A stretch of 64,000 nucleotides of DNA. Origin: Eutreptiella sp. 'Long Island Sound 2002'. Lineage: Eukaryota; Euglenozoa; Euglenophyceae; Eutreptiales; Eutreptiaceae. The stretch spans positions 1,249,501-1,313,500 of the forward strand of contig OZ038388.1 in assembly GCA_964036045.1 (NCBI GenBank). Direction: 5' to 3'. The position numbers and the translations under genes are program-made. Positions 43,022-51,174 of this stretch are shown in pieces. Position 1 is the first letter of the stretch. Each line of letters starts with the position of its first letter. The notes under the pieces were generated by a model that was not told the DNA's origin, did no database searches, and worked only from the letters and a program-made list of their open reading frames with translations.

Positions 43022-43890
43022 AAGCTGCCCCATAGCCCCGCCCCGGGTTGCGCCGGGACGCCAGGTGCTCGTCCCCGAGGCCCGACGCGCGGGGGCGGCC
43101 ACGTTGTCCTCCTGGCTGGGGCGGGCCCGCCTTGCCTCCCAGGCCCTCTCCGGCCACCCGCCGGTGCACGGATCCGCCCAGAATGCTGGGCACTCGCCCC
43201 TCCTCCGCCTTGGGGCCCGACGACCCTAGGCCCTCGAAGCGTTCGGCGCCTAACCGGGCTAACCGGGGGGACCCGGGGGAGCGGGCCCACAGCCCACGGG
43301 TGGGGGGGCAGCAGACCCCCTCTCACCCCCGCCAGCGGGGGGGGCGATAGCCCGGGGCCGGTCCCTTCATCCTCCTCCGCCACCACGGGGGCCACGGGGG
43401 CACTGTCTGCACCGCGGGACTCCCCCCCACCCCCCCCCCCCCCCGGCAGAGCGACCCCCCCCGTCGCTCCTTGATGTTTTCAGCCGCATTTCAGCAGCCC
43501 TGAGCAGCCGCGCGTTGCCGCGGCGACGAACCCCCCCGCGGGCTCGGCGGCAGCCTCAGCCGAAGGCCACCAGGTAGGTGGCGGACATGCTCCGCACGCC
43601 CCTTCCCCCCCCACACACGACGGTTGACGCAGTCGGGGGCACCTCCTCTGACCCAGTGGCGGACGTGCCCTCAGCGCCTCCTCCATCCCAGTCCACACCG
43701 CTGTAGCGGCGGCAGCACGGCAGGGCCAGCACGGAAGAGACCTAGTCCCCTCCGGCGCGTCCCTCCTGGCCGCCGTGCTGGCACAGGCGGGGGGCCCGTA
43801 GGGGAGGACACGGGCGCTTGAACTCGACTCGGCCCACCTCCCCGCCCCTCTGCCTCTGTACATAGGCCAGCGGACGCTAATAGACGAATG
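43022..43890 (+). pseudogene. Right part of the split LINE tail
   Basis: Very GC-rich, Pro/Gly/Ala-rich open frames without motifs. Continuity with 31938-32480 across the TIR element is inferred from the target duplication. It ends near 'gctaatagacga' at 43890, where the array resumes. Confidence 0.45.
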
Positions 43891-44074
43891 CCGTATTTAC
43901 GTGTTTTTCACCCTATTTGGGTATTGGCCGCACGGGGGGGGGGGGTCTCCCAAGGGATTGGTACACAACCTACTTATGCAGTTTTTCACCTTGGGGAGCT
44001 CGGAAATCGAAGTTTTCGAAACTTGTTTTTATGATATTGTGATCACCTAAAATGACCATTCAAGGTATGTAAAG
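43891..44074. repeat. ~195-bp tandem array, middle part
   Basis: One unit continues from the left part and is broken after 'ggtatgtaaag' at 44074 by the tyrosine-recombinase element. Confidence 0.85.
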
Positions 44075-44189
44075 TCTTAGCTCAGCCGTGCCTGAGCTTT
44101 GGTTTTGCTCGTCGGGTGGTGTGTGTGTGTGCATGCGTGTGTGCGGTGAGCCTCTGTACTTGTAGAGCATTTTTGCTTGTTGCCAGCAG
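44075..44189 (+). repeat. Terminal repeat A1
   Basis: 115 bp, starts TCTTAGCTCAGCC and ends TTGCCAGCAG. It appears identical to A2 at 50181-50295 and contains a (TG)n stretch. Confidence 0.9.
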
Positions 44190-44251
44190 ACCATAGGTGG
44201 TCACACGTAGAGCCTGCTCCGTGACACTTTGGAACGACCCGGTCTGTGAAT

Positions 44252-45301
44252 ATGTCAGTTGACGATTTTGCCGTCTTCGCGAAGGGAACAATTTGTTCCC
44301 AGTTCATTGATAGCGTTCCCATGCTAGAGATAGCCAGGGCTGCCTCGCAGGTGGAGATGAAGCTGTCGGTGCTGCTGGAACGCAGGTCAGAGTGGGAGGC
44401 TAGTTTCGTCGCCAAGTACGGAATCGAGTTGGGGGAGGTGGGGCTGGTGAAGATGATCGCCTCGTATTGCGTCATGGCCCAGTGCGACCTGGATGTGGCG
44501 TTGCTGGGCTTTGTCAAGGTGGAGGTACCACCCCAACAGCCGCAGACGGTGTCGCCAGAGCTTCAGGAGCTCAAGCAGTTGGTTCAGGGACAGGCCCTTG
44601 TGATGGAGGGCCTGCGCAAGCAGTTGGAGGCGGTCAGTGCCAAGGCCGAGGCGGAGTCCAAGAGGAAAATGGCGAAGGTCCCGCCGCTGTGTAAAGCGGA
44701 AATCGTGAAGGTGAGGGAGTTGGATTCTAAGCCCCAGTGGATCTTCGCCAGCCTTCTCGCGCTGTCCACCTTGTTGTGGCGCAGGGAGGTGCCCCAACAC
44801 GAATACGTCTCCAAGTACAAGGACAAGGAAAAGTTCACGGACGCCATCCTGGACGAGCTGGCGCCGGTGGTGGACGCGGACTCCGCGGACACGGAAGTGT
44901 GGCAGCTGGAGTCCATGGATGATGACGAACTTACGCGCCTTCGGAGTTTTGTCCAGGCGGTCTGGACGTTCACGGTGACTAGCCTGTCGGCGTACAGGGG
45001 CAAGAAGGGTTTGGACCCCGGACAGGTCGGCGAGGGGTCGGACGCGGCTGAGGATGCGTCCGATGTGCCTGTGCTGTCCGCTGGTTGTACGGGAGCGGCG
45101 GAGGAGGAGGTGGTGGGGCGGCGGCTGCAAGCCATGAAGGGTAAGTTCCGCGTTGAGGGGGGCCGCCGCCTGTACACCGCCAAGCCGGGCGCCGAGCCGA
45201 TGGACGTCACCAATGCCCCGGTGACGGCGTGTCGGGCATGCAAGAACGCTGGGAGGGGAGTGAAACGGCATTGGTTTCACGAGTGCCCCGGCTTTGACTG
45301 A
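44252..45301 (+). CDS. Gag-like protein of the YR element
   Basis: 349 residues from ATG at 44252 to TGA at 45299-45301. It has an N-terminal helical part ('EMKLSVLLERRSEWEASFVA') and a middle coiled coil ('LVQGQALVMEGLRKQLEAVS'). A C-terminal zinc knuckle-like motif 'CRACKNAGRGVKRHWFHEC' reads CX2CX9HX4C, longer than the canonical CX2CX4HX4C. This fits a nucleic-acid-binding Gag that packages the element RNA. The recombinase frame follows directly in the same frame after the TGA. Confidence 0.8.
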   Translation: MSVDDFAVFAKGTICSQFIDSVPMLEIARAASQVEMKLSVLLERRSEWEASFVAKYGIELGEVGLVKMIASYCVMAQCDLDVALLGFVKVEVPPQQPQTVSPELQELKQLVQGQALVMEGLRKQLEAVSAKAEAESKRKMAKVPPLCKAEIVKVRELDSKPQWIFASLLALSTLLWRREVPQHEYVSKYKDKEKFTDAILDELAPVVDADSADTEVWQLESMDDDELTRLRSFVQAVWTFTVTSLSAYRGKKGLDPGQVGEGSDAAEDASDVPVLSAGCTGAAEEEVVGRRLQAMKGKFRVEGGRRLYTAKPGAEPMDVTNAPVTACRACKNAGRGVKRHWFHECPGFD

Positions 45302-46786
45302 TGGGGAAGCTGCCCCATCCGGCCCATCCCTCCCAAGCCCCGGGGGGCCTTGGTGGTTCTCGGACCGTCGGACTTCCGGGATGGCGAGGACGTGGTCTGG
45401 CGCCTGGTGTGGGCAGCGTGGAGACGGATATGGAAGGAGGATGAGATCACCTCCGTGGACGCCCTGCAGGCATCCTCCTGGGCAAAAAGCACCATGGGTA
45501 CGTATTGTACCCACTTCCGCAAGATGGCCCTCTGGGTGGGCTACACGCCCACATCCGAGCTTGAACGAGCGGCGTGCCGCTACATTTTCCAGTTATGGGG
45601 ACTGGGGTACTCGGGAAGCTCCCTCAAGGTCGCAGTGTCGGCGTTCCGGGCGCTGGAGGACATGGGATGGCTACCCGCGTTCGTCAGTCGCCGGGTCTGG
45701 CGCTGTGCCAAGTGGGCGCCCACGGAGCCGGCCCTACGGCCCTACGCAGGTTTGGACGACCTCCGCAACTTCGCGCTGGCTTGCACGGAGCGACCGCAGT
45801 GGACCGTCTATGGGATGGCAGTCCTGGCATTCACCTGCCTTCTGCGGGTGGGTGAGGCCGCGCCCCTCCGTAGGGGGGGATCCCAGTGTCGGGGATTGGC
45901 GTTCCGCACGGTCAAGGTGGCGCCGCGCATCGTGCGCAGGCGACTCGGGAAGTATGCCCAAGAGTGGCTGGGCTGGCTCGATGCCACGGGGGCCACGTCT
46001 GCTGTCGTCGGAGCGCAATTCTGTCCGCAGGGACCAGCTTTCATGCAGTCGGTCATGGCTGCCGCGTTGGGGGGCAGCGACAACCCCCACGCCAGGTGGC
46101 ACGCATGGAGGCGAGGGGGCTCCGCGGCCCTGCGATGGTTGGGGCTGCCCATCAAGTGGCTGGCTTGGTGGGGGCGGTGGCTTTCGGAGACGGTGGCAGT
46201 CCACTACGCCGACGCGCCCGACGACTTCGTCGTCACGACCGAGGCTGTCCTCCCCTGGCCCCCTGATAACCGTGCAGGAGAGTTCGTTTGGCGCGCCGTG
46301 TCCCTCCGGGACGTTTTCCCGAAGGAGCTCCTGGAGCTCTGTGCCCCTGATGCCGATGAGCCCCCACAATGGGGAGGTGACGGGGATGGGTCGGCAGGAG
46401 GTCGGGGTGGATCGTGCCCTGGGGAGTCCGCGAGTCCTGCCGCTGCGGAAGCTGCTGGGAGGGAGGACCGGGCTGGCGCACGTGACCCGGGGGCCCCTCC
46501 GGCCCTTACGGCTGTTGAGGGGTCCTCAGGACGCGGGCGCCGGCCGCGGGGGGACGGGGGGGGGGAAGTCATTGATGTGGATGCAGACCCCCCACCTGCC
46601 TCCGCAGCAGGCTCCTCCATCAGGCGGCTGCGCATCGCGGCCCGCAGGACGGGTGAGGTCGCGTCCGTCTTGGGCAAGCGGAAGGCCGCGGGCCCGGCCA
46701 GGATTGTGGGTGCGGCTGCCCGAACGGCAATTTCCCGTCGCGTCGGAGCTGGGTCAGTGGGTGCGGGAGCGCCTTCGGACCGGTGA
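45302..46786 (+). CDS. Tyrosine recombinase of the YR element
   Basis: It is open in the Gag frame from the codon after the Gag TGA to TGA at 46784-46786. The first in-frame ATG is at 45494, inside the expected core-binding domain ('STMGTYCTHFRKMALWVGY'), so expression may need readthrough, reinitiation or a non-ATG start. The catalytic domain has Arg in 'TCLLRVGEA' (45845-45847), H-x-x-R in 'WHAWRRGGSAAL' (46100-46111) and the nucleophilic Tyr in 'VAVHYAD' (46205-46207). The enzyme would integrate circular cDNA by recombination, which explains the lack of target duplication. The C-terminal ~150 residues are Gly/Pro/Ala-rich and overlap the RT frame. Confidence 0.85.
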   Translation, partial: WGSCPIRPIPPKPRGALVVLGPSDFRDGEDVVWRLVWAAWRRIWKEDEITSVDALQASSWAKSTMGTYCTHFRKMALWVGYTPTSELERAACRYIFQLWGLGYSGSSLKVAVSAFRALEDMGWLPAFVSRRVWRCAKWAPTEPALRPYAGLDDLRNFALACTERPQWTVYGMAVLAFTCLLRVGEAAPLRRGGSQCRGLAFRTVKVAPRIVRRRLGKYAQEWLGWLDATGATSAVVGAQFCPQGPAFMQSVMAAALGGSDNPHARWHAWRRGGSAALRWLGLPIKWLAWWGRWLSETVAVHYADAPDDFVVTTEAVLPWPPDNRAGEFVWRAVSLRDVFPKELLELCAPDADEPPQWGGDGDGSAGGRGGSCPGESASPAAAEAAGREDRAGARDPGAPPALTAVEGSSGRGRRPRGDGGGEVIDVDADPPPASAAGSSIRRLRIAARRTGEVASVLGKRKAAGPARIVGAAARTAISRRVGAGSVGAGAPSDR

Positions 46787-48773
46787 GTGGGACGCCTGGT
46801 TGTGCTCCCTGCGGGCTTGTCTGCCCCGCGCACCGCCTGGTTTACTGGAGCGTCGCCTGTTGCAGTTTCTGGAGTGGGGCAGTGAAGCTGCCCGTGATCT
46901 CAGACAGCCGGAGTTTCTGCGAGTCTTGGCTGTGGCTTTGTCCTCATTTAGCCCTGAGGTTTGGGAGTCGCTCTTGCATGATTCGACGTCGCCCAAATTG
47001 CTTATGCAGCGTATCAGGGAGGAGGTATTGGCGCGGGGTTTGGGGCCGGTGGGGCGTGTGGATATCCCCCGCGAGGTCTGGGATAGTTGTGTGCCGGACG
47101 GCTTCGCAGAATTGGTAGGCAGGCAGTTTTCTGGGATAATTCCCCCATCGGATGAGGCGGTGGTCATGATGAGGGCATTGCGGGACCAGGGTTTGCTTTT
47201 CCCCCTGCCGCCGGGGTCACCTGGGCCCAATGGGGGTGTTTTTGCGATACCCAAGACGGAGGAGAAGTGCAGTTTGATTGTCAATCTGGTGCCCCTTAAT
47301 GAGGAGATGCGGTCTCGGCCGGAGAAGTTCTCCCTCCCCTCTGTGGAGGTGTTGGCCCTTTTGGCGCAGGTGGCACAGCAAGGGTCCTCCTTTTTCCTCC
47401 CCTCTTTTTATGCCCGAGCGCGTTGCATGAGGCCGGTGTGGGATATTCTGTCCCTGCCGGGGGGGGGGGGGGAAGAGCTGTGCATGTGCCACATCGACCT
47501 GAGTAATTGCTTTTGGTCACTTCAGCTGCCGCGCGAGTTCTGGGGGGCCTTTCGCGTCTCGGATGGAGAGGGGGGGGTGTTGGCTTTCCGGTGCTTGCCC
47601 TTTGGGTGGAAGTACAGCCCCCTCCTGTGCCAGCGAGTGTTAGAGGGTCTGGTGGCCGACGCGGGGCTGTTGGGGGTGCTGGTTTTAATTTACTTGGATG
47701 ATGTCCTGGTTGTGGGGCGCGGCCGCGCGCGTGTGCGAGAGCAGACGGCAAGGGCGGCGGAGGCGTTGCGCCGTGCAGGTGCTGTAGTCAGCCCAAAGAG
47801 TACGTTAGAGCCTGTGCAGCGGCTGGTGTGGCTGGGGAAGGATATTGATTTGCAGGGGGGGGAGGTGCGGACTGCTGGCAACGCGTGGGAAGCTCTGTTT
47901 GCGCATTGGTTGAGGTTGTCTGTGGGACCCTGTAGGGTAAAACGGCTGCAGCAGTTCTTGGGGCGGGCACAGTGGATATGTCGCCCGGGTTCTGGGCACA
48001 GTCCGCACCTGTCTGGTGTGTGGGCTCATGTGCTCTGGGCGCCCCCCCGGCTGCCGTTTACCCCAGTGCGTTTGCTTAAGTCTATGTGCGTGGCGTGCGT
48101 GCTTGCCAGGAGGCAATGGTCAGTGGTGTCCCTCCCCAGGGTGGTGAAGCGATCGCCGTTGGTTGTTTACGTCGACGCGGCGCTGGACGCGGGTGAATAC
48201 CGGCTGGGCCTGTTTTCGATGGATGTGGGTTCTCGATCGGTTGTGCCCGCGGAGCAACCGCCCAACCAGCAGTGTGCGGAGGCTGCCGCGCTGCTCTGGG
48301 GCTTGAAGCTCATCCTCAATGTAGGCGTTCGGGAGGCCCATTTGTTTGGGGATAATGCGGCGGCGCTAGTGCAGTTCCTTCGGTGTAAAGCCAAGGTGGG
48401 GCGTAAATTCCAGCAGTCCATTCTGAAGCGTTTCCGCTACCTGTGGGCGTCGTGCCCAGGCTTCACGGTATATATGCACTGGGTGCGTGGTTCACATAAT
48501 CCCGCTGATCCTATCAGTAGGTTGAGTGACAACTTCAATGGAGATCTGGGTTTGGCGCGCGAGGTGGCGGCGCGCAGGGTTGGGGATCTCTGGGCCTTTC
48601 CCGATAGGCGCACGGTTTTTTTGTGGACCCTGGGGGTGCCTATGGGGCCCTTTGTTCTGCCGCATTCGTGGAGAGCGGGCCTGTGGTCCCCGGGGGGTGG
48701 TGAAGGGGGGGCGGAGTTCCACGAGGTTTTTTTGCAGTACCGCTTGGAGGAGTCGGTGGGTGCAATGACTTGA
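46356..48773 (+). CDS. Reverse transcriptase-RNase H of the YR element
   Basis: 805 residues if started at the ATG at 46356; the frame is open far upstream (from 45294 or before) across the recombinase, so the start is uncertain. RT motifs: 'GGVFAIPKTEEKCSLIVNL', 'CHIDLSNCFWSLQLP', 'CLPFGWKYSPLLCQ' and YLDD at 47691-47702. RNase H: 'VYVDAALDAGEYRLGLF', 'CAEAAALLWGLKL', 'LFGDNAAALVQF', and 'VRGSHNPADPISR', as in DIRS-type elements. It overlaps the recombinase ORF by about 430 nt in another frame. It copies the element RNA into cDNA. A G-run at 47460-47471 is the only fragile point, and the frame holds through it. Confidence 0.85.
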   Translation: MSPHNGEVTGMGRQEVGVDRALGSPRVLPLRKLLGGRTGLAHVTRGPLRPLRLLRGPQDAGAGRGGTGGGKSLMWMQTPHLPPQQAPPSGGCASRPAGRVRSRPSWASGRPRARPGLWVRLPERQFPVASELGQWVRERLRTGEWDAWLCSLRACLPRAPPGLLERRLLQFLEWGSEAARDLRQPEFLRVLAVALSSFSPEVWESLLHDSTSPKLLMQRIREEVLARGLGPVGRVDIPREVWDSCVPDGFAELVGRQFSGIIPPSDEAVVMMRALRDQGLLFPLPPGSPGPNGGVFAIPKTEEKCSLIVNLVPLNEEMRSRPEKFSLPSVEVLALLAQVAQQGSSFFLPSFYARARCMRPVWDILSLPGGGGEELCMCHIDLSNCFWSLQLPREFWGAFRVSDGEGGVLAFRCLPFGWKYSPLLCQRVLEGLVADAGLLGVLVLIYLDDVLVVGRGRARVREQTARAAEALRRAGAVVSPKSTLEPVQRLVWLGKDIDLQGGEVRTAGNAWEALFAHWLRLSVGPCRVKRLQQFLGRAQWICRPGSGHSPHLSGVWAHVLWAPPRLPFTPVRLLKSMCVACVLARRQWSVVSLPRVVKRSPLVVYVDAALDAGEYRLGLFSMDVGSRSVVPAEQPPNQQCAEAAALLWGLKLILNVGVREAHLFGDNAAALVQFLRCKAKVGRKFQQSILKRFRYLWASCPGFTVYMHWVRGSHNPADPISRLSDNFNGDLGLAREVAARRVGDLWAFPDRRTVFLWTLGVPMGPFVLPHSWRAGLWSPGGGEGGAEFHEVFLQYRLEESVGAMT

Positions 48774-48829
48774 TGTCGTGTAGTGCCGGCGCCTGCTTGT
48801 AGAGCTCGTTTCTCTTGGTGCATGTGATC

Positions 48830-49345
48830 ATGACCCGGCGCCGCCGTAACCGCCGTGCGCGTAGCGGCGGGCGGAAGCGGGGCAAGAGCCGCTCGCGCAA
48901 GCGTTCGGAGGAGGCCGTTCAGCGGCGCGCGGCGCGGCGCCGCGCCGCGCTGCGGGAGAAGTTGGGAGCCTTGGTGGGCCGCAGGGCCTGTCACCGGGTG
49001 CTCCTCCGGAATGGGGTGCGGCTGTACGTCGCGTATGGCGTGCCAGAAGATCCCGGGGAGAGGGACGACTTCCTGGGTGCCGCGGCCATGGACACCGCCA
49101 AGCGGGTTCGGGGGCAGGCGACGCGGCGCACCACCGCGGTTGGGGACCCCGGGGTGAAGCCGGGGGGCAGACACACTTGCGGGGGGATGTGGGATGTGGT
49201 GACGGGGTCGAGGGGAGGTCAGAGGGTGGTGGTGTCGCTGACGGATTGGAACGGGGGTCGTCGTACCCCCGTCCCGTATCTATGGGTGCAGGGGTCTTAT
49301 CCCTTGGTGGTGAGAATAGCTGGCCACTTCAGGCCGTTGGTGTAG
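48830..49345 (+). CDS. Extra Arg-rich ORF of the YR element, unknown
   Basis: 171 residues from ATG at 48830, 57 nt after the RT stop. The first ~45 residues are extremely basic ('MTRRRRNRRARSGGRKRGK'). Then comes a probable small domain ('LLRNGVRLYVAYGVPEDPGE', 'RVVVSLTDWNGGRRTPVPYL'). I recognise no family. The basic tail suggests nucleic-acid binding or nuclear import, perhaps a chaperone or accessory factor. It could also be a chance frame in GC-rich DNA, but composition and position favour a real ORF. Confidence 0.5.
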   Translation: MTRRRRNRRARSGGRKRGKSRSRKRSEEAVQRRAARRRAALREKLGALVGRRACHRVLLRNGVRLYVAYGVPEDPGERDDFLGAAAMDTAKRVRGQATRRTTAVGDPGVKPGGRHTCGGMWDVVTGSRGGQRVVVSLTDWNGGRRTPVPYLWVQGSYPLVVRIAGHFRPLV

Positions 49346-50088
49346 TCTGTTTTTTGGGTGGTCAGCCGGTCTCCGAGGGGCTGGGGTGGGAGTGTGCGCT
49401 CACCCTTTGCTTTGCGTTCTGTGTCAGGTCTCTGAGTGCCACCCTGGGATGGCCGGGCTGCTTTGCGCCCGGGCATGGCTCGCGCATTTGTGGGCGTTTT
49501 TTGGCTTCCACGGCTGCGCCAATGTTCTGGTTGTTGTGTGTGGCTCGTATTCTCTCTGCGTTTTGGCAGGTCCAGTGTGCGCAGGCGGGAGCCCTCCGGG
49601 CGGTTGTCTGTAGAGGCGGCCCTGCCCTGCGTGGATGTCGCGGGCTGGTTTTGTGGTTATGGGCCGGGCGTTGGTCCTTTGGCCTGCACCGCTGCCACTT
49701 TGTTGTGGGTCCGGGGTCCATGCTTTCTTAGGGTTGGAGCTGGGTTGGGCGCTGGCCCGCCTTTTTGAGATCTGCTGCGGATCTCAGGGGTGCTGCCCTG
49801 GGCTGACCGGGCAGCTCTGCGACAGGGCGGCAGTGCCTGACGGTCGCTGTACATTTACCGCTTCCTCATTGGCGGCGGCAGGGGTCGTCCAAGCTCTCTT
49901 GGGCTTGGCCTGCGGACGCCTGAAGCCTGGCGGGTGGCGCCGGTGTGTGCGGGGCGCCTTTGGCGATTTATGTTTGGGGCGGCCGTATACTTCGAGGGTG
50001 TGGCGTGCGTTGCGCATGGGAGCCGCTGGGTCTCAGACCTGCGGGGGGGGGGGGGGGGGGGTTATGCGGCAGTTTGGCATGAACGAGA
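49346..50088 (+). other. 3' untranslated part of the YR element
   Basis: GC- and T-rich, with only motif-free frames (one of 184 codons overlaps the upstream ORF). It contains a long G-run at 50043-50060. Confidence 0.6.
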
Positions 50089-50110
50089 CCCACGAGGAGG
50101 CGGCACACTG
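50089..50110 (+). repeat. Internal repeat B1
   Basis: 22 bp, starts CCCACGAGGAGGCGG, identical to B2 at 50363-50384. Confidence 0.85.
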
Positions 50111-50180
50111 ACGAGATGTGCCACAGGAGACGTGCGTGTTTTGCCTCGTGTTTGCGTGTTTGCTTGTGGTTTTAGCAAAA

Positions 50181-50295
50181 TCTTAGCTCAGCCGTGCCTG
50201 AGCTTTGGTTTTGCTCGTCGGGTGGTGTGTGTGTGTGCATGCGTGTGTGCGGTGAGCCTCTGTACTTGTAGAGCATTTTTGCTTGTTGCCAGCAG
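50181..50295 (+). repeat. Internal repeat A2
   Basis: 115-bp copy of the left terminal repeat A1. In Ngaro/VIPER-type replication, A2 and B1 let the cDNA ends be completed through a circular intermediate. Confidence 0.9.
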
Positions 50296-50362
50296 CCCAC
50301 CCGTCCCGCCCAATGACGCTATTTGCGACTTCTATTGCCCATACCGGGCTTTTGTGACTGCC

Positions 50363-50384
50363 CCCACGAGGAGGCGGCACACTG
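50363..50384 (+). repeat. Right terminal repeat B2
   Basis: Identical to B1. Array sequence resumes directly after it. Confidence 0.85.
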
Positions 50385-50530
50385 GCATGTTTTAGGCCGT
50401 ATTTACGTGTTTTTCACCCCATTCTGGAATTAGCTCCGGGGGGGGGTCTCCCGAGGGACCGGTGCACAACCTGCTTATGCAGCTTTTCACCCTAGGCAGC
50501 TCAAAAATCGGGGTCCCCGGGGTCCCTGGG
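50385..50530. repeat. ~195-bp tandem array, right remnant
   Basis: 'gcatgttttaggccgtattt' to 'cagctcaaaaatcggg', then the array ends. Confidence 0.8.
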
Positions 50531-50534
50531 GCGA

Positions 50535-51105
50535 AAAACGTCTTTTTTTCCAAAGTTGTTCCTAGACCACTTGGGATGCTCAAACAAGTGTTTTTCGCCC
50601 ATTTTGAGCCCGTGGTGACGCGTTTGGGGCCATGGAAAATCCCAAAATGCCTTGAAAAGGGGCCATTTTGGGACCAAAAATGGGTGAAAAATGGGTCAAC
50701 AATGTGTTTTTCCAAAAGTGATCCTGGACCATTTGGGATGCTCAAACAAGTGTTTTTAGCCCATTTTGAGCCCGTGGTGACGCGTTTTGGGCCATGGAAA
50801 ATCCCAAAATGCCTTGAAAATGGGCCGTTTTGGGACCAACAATGGGTCAAAAACGCTTTTTTCCAAAAGTGATCCTCGACCATTTGGGATGCTCAGACAA
50901 GTGTTTTTAGCCCATTTTGAGCCCATTGGGATAGGTTTTGGCCCATGGAGAATCCCAATATGCCTTGAAAAGGGGCCGCTTTGGGAGCAAAAATGGGTGA
51001 AAAATGGGTCAAAAACGTGTTTTTCCAAAAGTGACCATGGACCTTTGGGGGTGCACAAACATTTGTTTTGAGCCGATTTTGAGCCTGTTTTGATCGAATT
51101 TAGCC
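50535..51105. repeat. Tandem array of 151-162-bp units
   Basis: 'gggatgctcaaacaag' starts units at 50573 and 50735. Variants follow at 50886 and about 51046, so there are 3-4 copies. Each unit has 'ttgagcccgtggtgacgcg', 'ccatggaaaatcccaaaatg' and 'tttttccaaaag'. The units have diverged from each other. Confidence 0.85.
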
Positions 51106-51174
51106 CCTTCCGCCACGTGTATGCACCAAGTTGTACCCTTCGCACGTACCTTAGAGCCGTATGGTGGAGCCACC

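Larger units (their letters stand above)
31938..43890 (+). mobile_element. 5'-truncated LINE tail inserted in the array, itself split by a 10.5-kb element
   Basis: The two outer pieces, 31938-32480 and 43022-43890, together about 1.4 kb, interrupt the 195-bp array. About 35 bp of array sequence ('atttacgtgtttttcacc' and neighbours) is present on both sides, at 31903-31937 and 43893-43928, with two visible differences. This is a target duplication of non-LTR type, or an effect of the array itself. The left piece is coding-like, as in a LINE ORF2 C-terminus. Confidence 0.6.
44075..50384 (+). mobile_element. Complete tyrosine-recombinase retrotransposon (VIPER/Ngaro-like)
   Basis: 6,310 bp with split direct repeats: A1 (44075-44189), B1 (50089-50110), A2 (50181-50295), B2 (50363-50384). 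This is the A1-internal-B1-A2-B2 plan of Ngaro- and VIPER-type elements. The flanks 'ggtatgtaaag' and 'catgttttagg' rejoin to the uninterrupted array sequence seen near 31493, without target duplication, as expected for integration by a tyrosine recombinase. Gene order is Gag, YR, RT-RNase H, then an extra basic ORF. YR upstream of RT recalls VIPER of trypanosomes; most DIRS and Ngaro elements place YR last. All main ORFs are intact. Confidence 0.9.

Noticed and set aside
42970-43395. Pro/Gly-rich ORFs in the LINE tail
   Set aside because: Frames stay open on both strands because of extreme GC content. No motif on either.
44387-45514. 375-codon minus-strand ORF opposite the YR element Gag
   Set aside because: An antisense shadow in GC-rich DNA with no motif.
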